NCBI RefSeq assembly: GCF_000710775.1
Contig: NZ_JOJP01000001.1
Coordinates: 2,341,729 to 2,405,728 of the forward strand
Length of the DNA stretch: 64,000 nucleotides
Origin: Endozoicomonas elysicola
Lineage (GTDB): Bacteria; Pseudomonadota; Gammaproteobacteria; Pseudomonadales; Endozoicomonadaceae
Reading direction: 5' to 3'
Part shown: piece by piece, positions 1 to 11,226 of the stretch
How the letters are laid out: every line of letters starts with the position of its first letter
Position numbering within the stretch: the stretch's first letter is position 1
Position numbers and translations under genes: made by a program
Notes under the pieces: model-generated
Database searches by the model: none
What the model was told of the DNA's origin: nothing
What the model saw: only the letters and a program-made list of their open reading frames with translations

Positions 1-1736
<1,736 letters not shown>

Positions 1737-1858
1737 ATAACGCCAAAGCGATTTAGAGTGTAGAGATACACAGCCATACGCAAGAGTGTGAAGCAAGAAG
1801 CAGCTTAAGACAGGATTCCGGAACTGAGAGCCGATAGGCTTTGAGTTCAACCAGTTAA

Positions 1859-1976
1859 GCCTGGCGACCATAGAAGGTTAGAACCACCTGATCCCATCCC
1901 GAACTCAGCAGTGAAATGACCGATCGCCGATGGTAGTGTGGGGCTTCCCCATGTGAGAGTAGGTCATCGCCAGGCA
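1859..1976 (+). rRNA. rrf: 5S ribosomal RNA
   Basis: The approximately 118-base sequence starts GCCTGGCGACCAT and ends TCATCGCCAGGC, so its two ends pair to form helix I. The loop sequence CCGAACTCAGCAGTGAAA and the segment GATGGTAGTGTGGGG are typical of bacterial 5S rRNA. It lies about 120 bases after the 23S gene, with no tRNA seen between or behind it, and forms the end of the rRNA operon. Confidence 0.96.
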
Positions 1977-1985
1977 ACAAATAGA

Positions 1986-2016
1986 AAAACCCGATAGCAT
2001 TGCTGTCGGGTTTTTT
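1986..2016 (+). terminator. Rho-independent terminator of the rRNA operon
   Basis: AACCCGA and TCGGGTT arms enclose a short loop and are followed directly by six T. It lies ten bases after the 5S gene and ends the rRNA transcript. Confidence 0.9.
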
Positions 2017-2318
2017 GCTATGTGCGAGAAAAATGGAACCCCTGGTTCTATCCTTCTTCCATTACTGCGATGCAACTGCTTCTGAGTTGCTCTACCTTAC
2101 AGCATTCAGGTAGTCGTGCATGAATGATGCTTTCTACCAACCCTGATGGGCACCTCTGCAGTGGAAAAGAGTAAGTCATTACAGCCATCAATTAGAAAAA
2201 CCCGCTAATTATACTGTTGGTTTCTTTGTGATGATAAATCGTAGAAGAGTTGCTTGCTCGGAATGTTTCTTCTTGCGAGGTTCTATTTTCTTAACTATGG
2301 TCAAGGGTTTGATTGATT
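2017..2318. other. Intergenic stretch without recognised gene
   Basis: About 300 bases between the rRNA terminator and the ribosome binding site at 2319. No tRNA, recognisable gene fragment or clear repeat was found. It must hold the promoter of the gene at 2333, but no confident -35/-10 pair could be picked. Confidence 0.5.
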
Positions 2319-2332
2319 AGGAGGTTGTAATA

Positions 2333-3037
2333 ATGGAACAAGTTTCTCTGCTTGGCAGAGTTGCTCAAAGTGTAAGTCAGGACGTTGGTCAATTAGATAA
2401 AGCTGTTTATGGATCGAGAGGAGTGAAAACTAATTCCACCGTGGAAAGAAATTTAGATAACCTGAATACGACATTTTTTACTGACCCTTTGGTTTGGACG
2501 GATAGATTGGTAAAACCTTTAAACTGGGTTTGGTCATGTCCACCGAGTTTAGGTGATAGTTGTTCTGATAACAGTGAAACAGAAACTCTAAGACCTGCTT
2601 TAGAATTGGTTAATAGTGAATCAGAAGCCTTAGAGCCTGCTTCAGAACTATCAATGTGTGTTTCCGATCATGATAGTGAGCGAAATGATGAGAAAATGGA
2701 GCTGCAAAAAAAATCACTTCAGTTAGAAGTACACATGCCTCCAAAGCTTTATTCTCAACTGCAGTTGCGGGCAGGCTTATCATCTACGAAATGTAACTCA
2801 GGTCTAGAGTTAGCACTGCCTACGGGTATTCCCATAAATGCCCAATTACTCATTGGTATGTTTGAAGCTTCTTTAAAAATGATACCAAGTTTAAACCAAT
2901 ATAGGGTTGGTGATGATAATAGAAAAGATATTCTGCTTCGTCATAGTGTGGTGACAGCTGTAATCATTAATGCTTTTGAAGGGTTGTTGCCTTTTAATAA
3001 TGACTACTCAACATTATCAGTTTATTTGAGAAAATAG
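2333..3037 (+). CDS. Unrecognised protein, first part of an apparently frame-broken gene
   Basis: The 234-residue product was not matched to any family. The start is well supported: AGGAGGTT at 2319-2326 lies seven bases before the ATG. The protein is soluble-looking with no signal peptide or membrane segment. Residues about 80-125 are acidic and Ser/Glu-rich with a small internal repeat (RPALELVNSESEAL followed by EPASEL). The region from about 130 to the end looks like an ordinary folded domain. The frame stops at TAG 3035, but the neighbouring -1 frame carries on at once for another 130 codons in the same style, so the original product was probably about 370 residues. The stretch is AT-richer than putP next to it, which hints at later acquisition. 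Function unknown. Confidence 0.6.
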   Translation: MEQVSLLGRVAQSVSQDVGQLDKAVYGSRGVKTNSTVERNLDNLNTTFFTDPLVWTDRLVKPLNWVWSCPPSLGDSCSDNSETETLRPALELVNSESEALEPASELSMCVSDHDSERNDEKMELQKKSLQLEVHMPPKLYSQLQLRAGLSSTKCNSGLELALPTGIPINAQLLIGMFEASLKMIPSLNQYRVGDDNRKDILLRHSVVTAVIINAFEGLLPFNNDYSTLSVYLRK

Positions 3038-3441
3038 GCCAGTTGGGTATTTCTAATGATGAGATTAAAAGTTATTTAAGTCAGCAGGATAGCTTAGCTG
3101 AGCCGATCAAGACAGTTATTGGTTATCTAAAGGCTTTTATAAAACTTCAATCATTTCCGCTGGCTGAGATAGATAGTTTTTTGACAAACCCATTGGGTTT
3201 TCTGAAAGGTAATGAGGTTTATTTAACCTTTTTTGTTGGTGAGAAAATAGTCATTATTCAACTTATACCTGTCATTAATACAAATCGTGAAGTGACAGAA
3301 TTCATTATTGCAACAAATTCACAGGAAATGAATACATTGCCAGCAGAGGATATTGGAGTGCTTGTAGAAAAGGTTGCAGAATTAAAAAAGTTTTCTTCTG
3401 GGTATGAGAAGGTTATTGCATTTATGAGACCATTTCGATGA
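3004..3441 (+). pseudogene. Second part of the frame-broken unknown gene
   Basis: This frame opens after TGA 3001-3003 and runs to 3441. Read without a start it gives ISLFEKIGQLGISNDEIKSY and onward, an amphipathic helical protein. The only usable start inside is TTG at 3043, which has no ribosome binding site, so independent translation is unlikely. The two frames overlap at 3004-3034. A -1 shift at AGA AAA TAG (3029-3037), where AAA can slip onto AAA, would join them into one chain. Either a sequence or evolutionary frameshift, or less likely a programmed one, explains this. No family was recognised. Confidence 0.5.
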
Positions 3442-3608
3442 GGTTTTGAGCTATTTTAAATCGAGTGATATAGGTTTTGGATTTTAGCCGGTTTTTTGAC
3501 AGTTTATTTTTGATTTATTGTTTTTTCTATTAAGGAAATTAGATGGCAATTGATGATATGCCTATGAACTAACGTTGAAGATATAGCCCTTTAAAGAGTC
3601 ATGTCTTC

Positions 3609-5132
3609 GTGGATAATCAAATACAAATAACAATAACATTTCTCATTTATTTCATCGCCATGCTGGGTATTGGCTATATTGCCTGGCTGAGAACAAAAAA
3701 TTCTTCGGACTATTTTCTGGGAGGCCGCTCTTTGGGGCCATGGTCGGCAGCATTAAGTGCCGGTGCTTCCGATATGAGTGGCTGGTTACTGTTGGGGCTT
3801 CCTGGTTATGCATTTGCTGCAGGGCTTGAAGCTGTCTGGCTTGGTTTAGGTCTATTGGGGGGTACGTGGCTAAACTGGCTTCTGGTTGCCCGACGTTTAA
3901 GAATATACAGTGCTATTGCTAATGATTCGCTGACCCTTCCTGAGTTTTTTTCAAACCGCTTTTCCGATTTGAAATACATTTTACAGCCGGTAAGTGCTGC
4001 ATTTATTTTGATTTTCTTTCTTTTTTATACCAGCTCTGGTTTGGTTGCCGGAGGTAAGTTGTTTGAGTCTGTTTTTGGCTTTGATTACGAGCTGGCTGTG
4101 ATCCTTGGCATGCTGAGCGTTGTTTCCTATACACTTTTTGGTGGTTTTCTGGCGGTCTGCTGGACAGACCTGGTTCAGGGGTTGCTGATGTCCGCTGCAC
4201 TGTTGATTGTTCCTGTTACGGTGCTTGAAGTGACTGGCGGAGCGGAACAGGTATTTACAGAGATTGAGCAACTCAACCCTCATCTGACTAATATGCTCAC
4301 GGATGTTCAAGGTGAAGCGCTCTCTATTATCAGCGTATTGTCTTTGCTGGGTTGGGGGCTAGGCTACTTTGGCCAGCCACATATTATGGCGCGCTTTAAG
4401 GCAGTTCAGTCCAGCAGCCAGCTAACGCTAGCCCGCCGTATTGCTGTTTCATGGACTGGAATCTGCATGTTGGGTGCTTTGTTGGTAGGCCTTACCGGAA
4501 TTATTTATACCCAGAGGCAGGGCTTGGTTCTTGATGACCCTGAAGCGATCTTTATGCTGATGGTTAATACCCTGTTTCATCCGGTGATTGCCGGTATTCT
4601 GCTTGCGGCTATTCTTGCGGCGATCATGAGTACTGCTGACTCTCAGCTACTGGTCTGTTCCACCGCTGTAGCTGAAGACTTTTATCGGAATATGCTCCGT
4701 CCTAATGCCAGTCAGGGTGAAATGCTGATGGTTGGTCGTATCGCTGTAGTTGGAATTGCAGTGCTTGCCACGTTGCTGGCATTAAACCCTGAGAGTTCGG
4801 TGCTGGATATGGTCTCCTATGCCTGGGCAGGCTTCGGAGCTGCTTTTGGTCCTGCGTTACTCTTTTCTCTTTACTGGAAGCGGATGAATGGCCTTGGTGC
4901 TCTTGCTGGAATAGTCACAGGTGGTGTTACAGTGGTGGTTTGGCGTTCCATGAGTGGTGGTTTTTTCGATATTTATGAAATCATTCCGGGTTTCGTTGCA
5001 GCATCGTTAGCGGTCGTTGTATTCAGCCTAATGGGCAAGGCACCTTCTGATGAGGATTCAGAAACCTTTCAGAAAGTGCACTCGCTGTTGAAGTCGCCAT
5101 CTGTTGGTAATTTAGAAGAAGAGCTCCGTTAA
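3609..5132 (+). CDS. putP: Sodium/proline symporter PutP
   Basis: The 507-residue inner-membrane carrier of the SSS family imports proline with Na+. Sequence hallmarks follow E. coli PutP closely: DYFLGGRSLGPWSAALSAGA at about 30-50, then SDMSGWLLLGLPG, the conserved FLAVCWTDLVQG near residue 180-190, and STADSQLLVCSTAVAEDFYR near 340-360. About twelve to thirteen hydrophobic segments are visible. The start is a GTG at 3609 with only a weak Shine-Dalgarno sequence; it puts the first membrane helix right at the N-terminus, as in the family. No putA lies nearby. In a marine organism this carrier is likely used for nutrition or osmoprotection. Confidence 0.93.
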   Translation: MDNQIQITITFLIYFIAMLGIGYIAWLRTKNSSDYFLGGRSLGPWSAALSAGASDMSGWLLLGLPGYAFAAGLEAVWLGLGLLGGTWLNWLLVARRLRIYSAIANDSLTLPEFFSNRFSDLKYILQPVSAAFILIFFLFYTSSGLVAGGKLFESVFGFDYELAVILGMLSVVSYTLFGGFLAVCWTDLVQGLLMSAALLIVPVTVLEVTGGAEQVFTEIEQLNPHLTNMLTDVQGEALSIISVLSLLGWGLGYFGQPHIMARFKAVQSSSQLTLARRIAVSWTGICMLGALLVGLTGIIYTQRQGLVLDDPEAIFMLMVNTLFHPVIAGILLAAILAAIMSTADSQLLVCSTAVAEDFYRNMLRPNASQGEMLMVGRIAVVGIAVLATLLALNPESSVLDMVSYAWAGFGAAFGPALLFSLYWKRMNGLGALAGIVTGGVTVVVWRSMSGGFFDIYEIIPGFVAASLAVVVFSLMGKAPSDEDSETFQKVHSLLKSPSVGNLEEELR

Positions 5133-5156
5133 AGATCAGGGTGAGCCGGTTAACTC

Positions 5157-5705
5157 TTAATTATGCCGGGGGTAGTGCCAGAAGTTGGGGCTAAAAGGGA
5201 GTGTTAATGTAGTATCTTCACCGGCAAGGCAGGCTTCAGGATGATATCGGCTGATATGATACCGTACTTTATGTTCCTGCTGCTTTGATACATCGACCAT
5301 AATCAGATGTTTGCCTTTTACCAGGTCATCGTGAAAGCGGGCAGTCTTATAGTTTTCACGGGTGACGCCTGCTAGACCTCCACTCCAGGCTCCAAACAGA
5401 GTAAAAACCCCTGCAATAATTATCAGTGTGGGTAAAGGTGCTGTGATACCAAAGGGATTCCACCACTCAATTAGCGTTGCAAACAATAAACCAATAACCC
5501 CACCAATGAGAGCCCCGAGTTCTCCCGAGTGAAGGACATCATTTTCCTGTAACATATTGGCACTATGGACTTGCTTGTGAAACAGGCCTGCTTCATTCCG
5601 GCTTAAAACGTGAAGATGCCAATCGGTGATACCATCGTGGTGAAGATCTTCAGTGATTTTGGTTACACTGTCGAGCGAGCCAGTCAGGTAGTAGAGACGT
5701 TTCAT
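5157..5705 (-). CDS. Small membrane protein with two central hydrophobic segments, function unknown
   Basis: The 182-residue product has a cytoplasmic N-terminal domain (about 1-60, beginning MKRLYYLTGSLDSVTKI), a glycine-rich hairpin of two membrane segments (about 65-82 and 91-115, including GALIGGVIGLLFATLIEWW), and a hydrophilic, His-containing tail. The layout, an alpha/beta sensor-like N-terminus followed by a Gly-rich transmembrane pair, recalls the DUF1269 and general-stress-protein membrane families, but assignment is uncertain. It is convergent with putP, 24 bases away, and starts with ATG at 5705. Confidence 0.65.
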   Translation of the reverse strand: MKRLYYLTGSLDSVTKITEDLHHDGITDWHLHVLSRNEAGLFHKQVHSANMLQENDVLHSGELGALIGGVIGLLFATLIEWWNPFGITAPLPTLIIIAGVFTLFGAWSGGLAGVTRENYKTARFHDDLVKGKHLIMVDVSKQQEHKVRYHISRYHPEACLAGEDTTLTLPFSPNFWHYPRHN

Positions 5706-5790
5706 AGTTAACTCCTGCTTTACTGCGCGCAGAATCTATGAATAGAGTATAGATTATGACAGGCCTCAGGTTGTTTTAGGTGAATTGACG

Positions 5791-6015
5791 ATGAAACAAA
5801 TAAAAGTTGCAGTCAGAAAGAAAGGCTCCAAGAGTACTCAGGCACTCAGTGACGTGGATAACGAGTTGAAGCAAACGCTGGAGCGTCTGGCAAAAAAGGG
5901 GCTGAACCCTATGCAGATGTGCCAGAAGCTTATTGAGCATGGTGTAGAGCACCCTGGTGGTGGGGATTGGACCTACGACAGGGTGGTTGAGGAGTGTGAA
6001 AGGCTGAAAGTATAA
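5791..6015 (+). CDS. Small basic/acidic hypothetical protein
   Basis: 74 residues from ATG 5791 (MKQIKVAVRKKGSKSTQ). The Shine-Dalgarno AGGTGA at 5778-5783 fits ATG 5791 better than the in-frame TTG at 5785. The protein is helical with a lysine-rich head and ends GGGDWTYDRVVEECERLKV. No family was recognised. It is transcribed divergently from the small membrane protein at 5705. Confidence 0.55.
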   Translation: MKQIKVAVRKKGSKSTQALSDVDNELKQTLERLAKKGLNPMQMCQKLIEHGVEHPGGGDWTYDRVVEECERLKV

Positions 6016-6059
6016 ATCAAAAATTGGCCTCAGAAGGGTGAGGTTGCAACGTATCTATG

Positions 6060-6229
6060 TAATACCATTTCCACCTTCTAACTATGGGTATGTGCTGCGC
6101 AGCCATTATGAACTACTGGCCTGCGTTGACGCTCTTTGCCATAGTACGGCGATGACTCGTCGCTTCGCCTTACCCGGTAGCTCGAAATAGCTTGTTCGCT
6201 CTCATAGTTAGAAAGCGGAAATGGTATAA
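6060..6229. repeat. 170-bp inverted-repeat (MITE-like) element, ATACCATTT family
   Basis: Terminal inverted repeats of 27 bases at 6060-6086 and 6203-6229 match at 24 positions. The outer ends read ATACCATTTCC...TTCTAACTATG on both sides. There is no coding capacity; the interior is moderately GC-rich and can pair further. It fills most of the gap between two small genes. The ATACCA-TT...TTCTAA ends are shared with the element at 37981-38092, so this is an interspersed family. Confidence 0.75.
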
Positions 6230-6254
6230 GCAATCTCTCAGTTTTACTGTATAG

Positions 6255-6599
6255 CTATTTTTTACTGGATTTCAGCAGATTCTGGAAGCGTCGGAGTTTT
6301 TCTTCCTGAGTAAGCTGGGGAGCTGGCTCGGAGGGGGGCTGGATGAGCGGGCTGTAGTCCAGTTCAGATGATTCTATTGGAATTTCCTGAGGGACGGTAC
6401 GTTCCTGAAGCCATCCATCCATCACATCAAGTGCTTCTAAAAGTCCTTGGTGTTCATCCGATACATCCAGGTTATCGGATTCTGCCATTTGGTTAACCTT
6501 CTTCACCAGGTTACTGCGTATTTGTAGGATTCGCTCTTCCGTGATCTGTTCCCTGTTCTCTTCAAGCCATTTTCTGGCTGATTCTCCATTGGTGGCCAT
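6255..6599 (-). CDS. Hypothetical acidic helical protein
   Basis: 114 residues starting MATNGESARKWLEENREQIT. Charged and largely helical to about residue 70, then a proline-rich linker (PLIQPPSEPAPQ) and a C-terminal basic helix (EEKLRRFQNLLKSSKK). No signal peptide, membrane segment or known domain was recognised. It is divergent from menF, which begins 270 bases away on the other strand. Confidence 0.55.
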   Translation of the reverse strand: MATNGESARKWLEENREQITEERILQIRSNLVKKVNQMAESDNLDVSDEHQGLLEALDVMDGWLQERTVPQEIPIESSELDYSPLIQPPSEPAPQLTQEEKLRRFQNLLKSSKK

Positions 6600-6869
6600 G
6601 GTGAATAGTTACCTGTGCTGATGAGCAAGATTACCTGTTGAAACTGACATTGGGTCTGTTTTGAAAGGTATGAGTTTCAAAATTAAACGGAAGGCAATGA
6701 TAAAAAGTTAAATCAAAAAATTCATCTACTATTACACAGGGTTGGCTATACCCCTAATACTCACATGGTTTTTCTCGGTAAATACGGTCCAGATACCGGT
6801 GGCCAATCTACGTACAATTACGTTATCTTAGCGCGTTTAATTTTTACCAATTTTTAGTGGCAGGATGTC

Positions 6870-8318
6870 TTGATCAGCTTATTCCAGGCTCAGTTTTCGT
6901 TTATGGTGGAACAGTTGGAGAAACTGGTATCTCTGCCTGTGCCTGAAAAGCAGCTTGTCAGAATTGAGCTACCACTGCCTGCTATTCACCTGCAAGGTTT
7001 TCTGGCTGCGCAGGCTTGCTCTGAAAAAGCCTTCTGGAGAGATCGGGAAGGAGATCATGCCATTGCGGTATTGGGTTATAGCTGGTCAGAAAAGCTGACC
7101 TGCCGTCAGGACATTCCATCTGCGTTTTCCCGTGCCCGTAGCCTTTTGCAAGGCTTGCCGTCGCCTGTCAGTAGCCACTGTCTATGTTACCTGTCTTTTG
7201 CGGATAGGGACTCTTCAGTCTGGCCTGCGTTCGGTTATGGTATGGTGCTTCTGCCACTGCTGGAATTAGTTCAGACCCGTAAGGGGCTGATGCTGGGGGT
7301 GAACCTCAGGGCGTCCAATGCTTCAGAGTACCTGGAACATATTCGCAAGGCTCTTGAGATTATTGCATCCCTTAAATACAGCCAGCAGCTCCCGGAAAAT
7401 GATTTTAGTTTTCAGCCTGAAGGCTATAAGCCTGACATAAATACCTGGCGTCAGATGGTCAGTAAGGCTAAACAGGCCTTTTCATCCGGAAAGCTGGACA
7501 AGGTTGTGTTGTCGAGGGGGGCGAGGCTGAAACTTGATGGGGAATTCTCCCCATGGGCATTGCTTTATGCTTGGCAGCAGGCAAACCCACACTCCTATCA
7601 GTTTTTATTTCAGGGACAGGGTCAGACCTTTTTCGGTTGTTCTCCAGAGAGGCTGGTGAAACGGCTGGAGAATATTATTTCTACCGAGGCGTTGGCAGGC
7701 ACAATCGTACGCGGGACAAGTCAGCTGGAAGACTCTCAGCTTGAAAGCCTGCTGATGAACGACAGAAAAAATATTCATGAGAATCGTCTGGTGCTGGATG
7801 ATATCTGCCATAAGCTGCAGCCTTTGTGTCAGTCCCTGGAAGCGGATCGCAGTCACTCTATTGTTAAGCTCCGCCATATCCAGCACTTGCGCTATCAGAT
7901 TCGTGGTGTGTTGAAGCAGGGTGTTTGTGACGAAGAGTTGCTGAGAGTTCTCCACCCAACGCCTGCCGTGGGCGGGGTTCCGAGAGAAGAAGCTCTGTCG
8001 TTTATTGAAACCCATGAGCCATACGCTCGTGGTATCTATGCCGGCGTATGTGGTGTGGTTGGTATTCGAAAGAGTGATTTCAGTGTGGCGATTCGCAGTG
8101 CACGTCTGGCTGATGGATCTTTGATGCTCTACTCTGGTGCCGGAATTGTGAAAGACTCTGTCGCTGACGATGAGTGGACTGAGTTGAATAACAAAATCAC
8201 CACAGTACTGGATATTCTGGACGATCAACAAAACCGTCGGAATGACATTTCGCCATTCCCGGGACAGCCCGGGTTACACACCGAAAACAACATTGAGATG
8301 ACTGCGCCATTGTCGTAA
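6870..8318 (+). CDS. menF: Isochorismate synthase MenF
   Basis: The 482-residue enzyme converts chorismate to isochorismate, the first committed step to menaquinone. The C-terminal chorismate-binding domain carries the expected motifs in order: KVVLSRGARL (about 211), FGCSPERLV, EALAGTIVRG, HENRLVLDDI, HPTPAVGGVPREEAL (about 362) and YSGAGIVKDS (about 421). Start choice: TTG 6870 with GGATG just upstream; ATG 6903 in the same frame is an alternative that would shorten the protein by 11 residues. It heads the cluster menF-menD-menH-menB-menC-menE. An entC role is less likely because all the neighbours are Men enzymes. Confidence 0.93.
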   Translation: MISLFQAQFSFMVEQLEKLVSLPVPEKQLVRIELPLPAIHLQGFLAAQACSEKAFWRDREGDHAIAVLGYSWSEKLTCRQDIPSAFSRARSLLQGLPSPVSSHCLCYLSFADRDSSVWPAFGYGMVLLPLLELVQTRKGLMLGVNLRASNASEYLEHIRKALEIIASLKYSQQLPENDFSFQPEGYKPDINTWRQMVSKAKQAFSSGKLDKVVLSRGARLKLDGEFSPWALLYAWQQANPHSYQFLFQGQGQTFFGCSPERLVKRLENIISTEALAGTIVRGTSQLEDSQLESLLMNDRKNIHENRLVLDDICHKLQPLCQSLEADRSHSIVKLRHIQHLRYQIRGVLKQGVCDEELLRVLHPTPAVGGVPREEALSFIETHEPYARGIYAGVCGVVGIRKSDFSVAIRSARLADGSLMLYSGAGIVKDSVADDEWTELNNKITTVLDILDDQQNRRNDISPFPGQPGLHTENNIEMTAPLS

Positions 8319-8438
8319 AGAGTTTAACGGTCCTGCTTGAGAATTCTGAGCACAGAATGCAAAAGAGCAGCAAATGGCTGCAACACTTCACTTAAGACTG
8401 GCTGTTTGGGCTGGTATATTTGTTCAACGAGTTAGTTC

Positions 8439-10235
8439 ATGACGTTTAAAACCGACTACGCAAATATCAATGGCATCTGGTCTTCTGTGCTGATTGAAGA
8501 GTTGTGGAGGCTGGGTGTCCGGCATTGCTGTATTGCCCCGGGGTCACGTTCAGCGCCATTAACGTTTGCAGTGGCAGAACACGATGGGATGAAGCGTCAT
8601 GTTCATTTCGATGAACGCGGGCTTGGTTTTTTTGCCTTGGGGTTGGCTAAAGCTACCGGTGAACCTGTTGCCTTGATCACTACCTCAGGCACCGCGGTGG
8701 CTAATCTCTTTCCGGCGATTATAGAGGCTCATCAGTCGGGCATACCGTTGGTGGTGATTACGGCAGACCGTCCACCAGAATTGATTGATTGCGGAGCCAA
8801 TCAGGCCATTAATCAGCTTGGCATTTTTGGTGCCTATACGGGGGCAGCGCTGGATTTGCCAACACCTGATAGATCCATCTCTCTTCGATGGTTACTGGGA
8901 AGTGTTGATCAGGCATTTGCCCGTTCCTGTGCTCGGGGGTTGCCATTGCATATCAACTGCATGTTCCGGGAGCCACTCTACCCATTCCAAAAAGAACATT
9001 CACGTCAGCCAGAAGAAACGGCTTTGCTTGAAAATAATGTTTATTTTTCGAACATTGAAAAATGGATAGCTTCTCAGAAACCGTATACTGAATACTTTCT
9101 ACCAGAGCTAACTCGGTTGCCAGAAGTCGAGCAGTGGCAGAACTTTGCTGATGGCAAAGGATTGATTGTAGTAGGGCGAGTGCCTCTCAATGCCGATGTG
9201 AAGGTGATCGCGGAACTGTCTGAGCGTCTGGGTTGGCCACTCATCACTGATGTTCAGTCGCAGATGCACGGGCATCCCGCAGCTGTGAAGCATGCTGACC
9301 TGCTACTGGCCAGTAAGACAGGCGAAAGTCTTTTCAAACAGACAGAGCGGGTTCTTCAGATTGGAGGCTACCTGACGTCCAAGCGGCTGGACCAGTTTAT
9401 TGGCAGTCACCACTGGGAAGCGTACTGGATGGTTGACCCAGCCCCGAGAAGGGTGGATACCGGGCAGCGGCAGAGTGTGCGCCTAGTTGGTGATGTAGAC
9501 ACTATTTGTCGTCAGTTGTTGCAACGAAGTGAAGACCTGTCGTCTCGTCAACGATTCCAACAGCAATGGGCTCTACCATTTTGCAATCAGGGAGAAAAGT
9601 TGGCTCAGCAGTTGGATGAATATCTCCCAACTGAGCTGAATGAGCAGTGGCTGGGTGCTTCGTTAGGTGAGCTTTTACCATCAGGGAGCAGCCTGTTCCT
9701 TGGAAATAGCCTGCCCATTCGCATGGTGGAGATTTTCTCTAAACAGCATCTGTGCAGAGTTTATACGAATCGTGGCGTCAGTGGCATTGATGGCCTGATG
9801 GCGACCACTGCAGGGTGTGTTGAGGGTGATCAGCGCCCTATGGTTTTACTGATTGGAGACATCTCTTTTCTCCATGACCTCAACTCCCTGCAGCTGGCAA
9901 AGCAGAGTAAAGTTCCATTGGTGATTGTCCTGATCAATAACGATGGTGGTGGTATTTTCTATGTGACCACCAAAGGGTGTACCGGCGATAATGTACAGGT
10001 GGCTCACGATTATTTTGTCACGCCCCATGGTCTTTCAGCACAACATGCTGCTGAACTCTTTGGTATTGACTATTTTAGTATTGACCAGTGTGGACCTGAG
10101 TCTATTGATGAATTTAAAACTGAATTCAGTCAGGCATGTTCAAAGGCTGGTTGTACCATCATTGAAGTCATGACACCGTCTGGCCAGGGAGCAAAAAGTA
10201 TTGAGCAGGCAGTGGCCATGGCCAGAGAACTGTGA
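8439..10235 (+). CDS. menD: SEPHCHC synthase MenD
   Basis: The 598-residue thiamine-diphosphate enzyme condenses 2-oxoglutarate with isochorismate to SEPHCHC. N-terminal pyrimidine-binding domain: PGSRSAPLTFA at about 34-44, and the activating glutamate in HFDERGLGFFALGLAKATG at about residue 59. TTSGTAVANLFPA and ITADRPPELIDCGANQAI are further MenD signatures. The C-terminal ThDP/Mg site is GD...NN (IGDISFLHDL to INNDGGG, about 472-505). It is about 40 residues longer than E. coli MenD, mostly in the middle domain. Its 3' end overlaps menH by four bases. Confidence 0.95.
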   Translation: MTFKTDYANINGIWSSVLIEELWRLGVRHCCIAPGSRSAPLTFAVAEHDGMKRHVHFDERGLGFFALGLAKATGEPVALITTSGTAVANLFPAIIEAHQSGIPLVVITADRPPELIDCGANQAINQLGIFGAYTGAALDLPTPDRSISLRWLLGSVDQAFARSCARGLPLHINCMFREPLYPFQKEHSRQPEETALLENNVYFSNIEKWIASQKPYTEYFLPELTRLPEVEQWQNFADGKGLIVVGRVPLNADVKVIAELSERLGWPLITDVQSQMHGHPAAVKHADLLLASKTGESLFKQTERVLQIGGYLTSKRLDQFIGSHHWEAYWMVDPAPRRVDTGQRQSVRLVGDVDTICRQLLQRSEDLSSRQRFQQQWALPFCNQGEKLAQQLDEYLPTELNEQWLGASLGELLPSGSSLFLGNSLPIRMVEIFSKQHLCRVYTNRGVSGIDGLMATTAGCVEGDQRPMVLLIGDISFLHDLNSLQLAKQSKVPLVIVLINNDGGGIFYVTTKGCTGDNVQVAHDYFVTPHGLSAQHAAELFGIDYFSIDQCGPESIDEFKTEFSQACSKAGCTIIEVMTPSGQGAKSIEQAVAMAREL

Positions 10236-11083
10236 GTCTTTCTTACCCCGGCCTTGCATACCACACGGATGGTAATGCAGGTGCTCCAGCCCTGCTGTTT
10301 CTGCATGGGTTCCTGGGCAATGCCGATGACTGGCAGGCATTGAAAACATTACTGAAAGACGACTATTACCTTATCGTTATTGACCTGCCTGGGCATGGTT
10401 CAAGCCAGTGGTATGAAGAGGATGCTCGGGGGCTTGACTATTTCTGTCATCGGCTTGAGCAGACCGTTCAAACTATTGAACAGGTGAAAGGGATTAACCT
10501 GGAAAAGTTCAACCTGCTTGGTTATTCACTGGGTGGACGCCTGGCCATGGCGTATACCGTTGCTTTCCCGAACCGAATTGAAAAGTTATTTCTGGAGGGG
10601 GCGCACCCGGGTTTAGTCTCTGAGCAGGAAAGGAATCAGCGTTACCAGTCAGATCTTCAATGGGCCCGACGTTTTAAACTGGAGCCGGTGGCTGAGGTAC
10701 TTCATGACTGGTACAAGCAGCCGGTTTTTTCTGATCTGGATGATCACCAGATACAGTCTCTGATCCATGAGCGTGCTAATGGGAAAGGTCAGCTGTTGGC
10801 AGAAGCTTTAATGGCGTTCAGTTTATCAAAGCAACCGGATTACCGTCGGGCGCTGTGTCGGCTCAAGGCTGATTGTCAGCTCAGGGCCGGTTCACCGCCA
10901 TTCACCTCTGTTCATTATTTTTACGGTGAAAATGATCATAAGTTTGGACAGCTTGGCCAGCATTTGCTGGCAGAGCATGTGATACACAGTACTCACCCTG
11001 TGGCAGGGTGCGGACACAATATTCATCGGGAGCAACCCGAGGCTATGGCCCGGTTGCTCAGAGAGTTACAGAGGTCGCCTTAA
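10232..11083 (+). CDS. menH: SHCHC synthase MenH (alpha/beta hydrolase)
   Basis: The 283-residue alpha/beta-hydrolase eliminates pyruvate from SEPHCHC to give SHCHC. Visible features: LFLHGFLGNADDW oxyanion region (about 23-35), the nucleophile elbow GYSLGG with Ser99, and the catalytic His in GCGHNIHRE near residue 262. The GTG start overlaps the menD stop (GTGA at 10232-10235), which indicates translational coupling. Slightly longer than the E. coli protein. Confidence 0.9.
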   Translation: MSLSYPGLAYHTDGNAGAPALLFLHGFLGNADDWQALKTLLKDDYYLIVIDLPGHGSSQWYEEDARGLDYFCHRLEQTVQTIEQVKGINLEKFNLLGYSLGGRLAMAYTVAFPNRIEKLFLEGAHPGLVSEQERNQRYQSDLQWARRFKLEPVAEVLHDWYKQPVFSDLDDHQIQSLIHERANGKGQLLAEALMAFSLSKQPDYRRALCRLKADCQLRAGSPPFTSVHYFYGENDHKFGQLGQHLLAEHVIHSTHPVAGCGHNIHREQPEAMARLLRELQRSP

Positions 11084-11226
11084 AAGGGCTGCGCTTGGCA
11101 ATACAGCGTTAAAAAATGACTCAAAATGCTCATTTACTGACTGTAAACTGCGCTTTTTCGCCATTTTTGCCTTGTCTTGCCTTCGCTCGCTGCCTTTTTC
11201 GACAACCTCTGATTAAGGAGTTGGAT

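Noticed and set aside
1977-2332. tRNA gene behind the 5S rRNA
   Set aside because: No cloverleaf or conserved TTC/GG-type arms were found between the terminator and the next gene.
7605-8231. Long antisense frames in menF and similar ones in mnmC, guaC, udk and the OmpA gene
   Set aside because: They mirror the codon structure of the real gene on the other strand and lack start signals.
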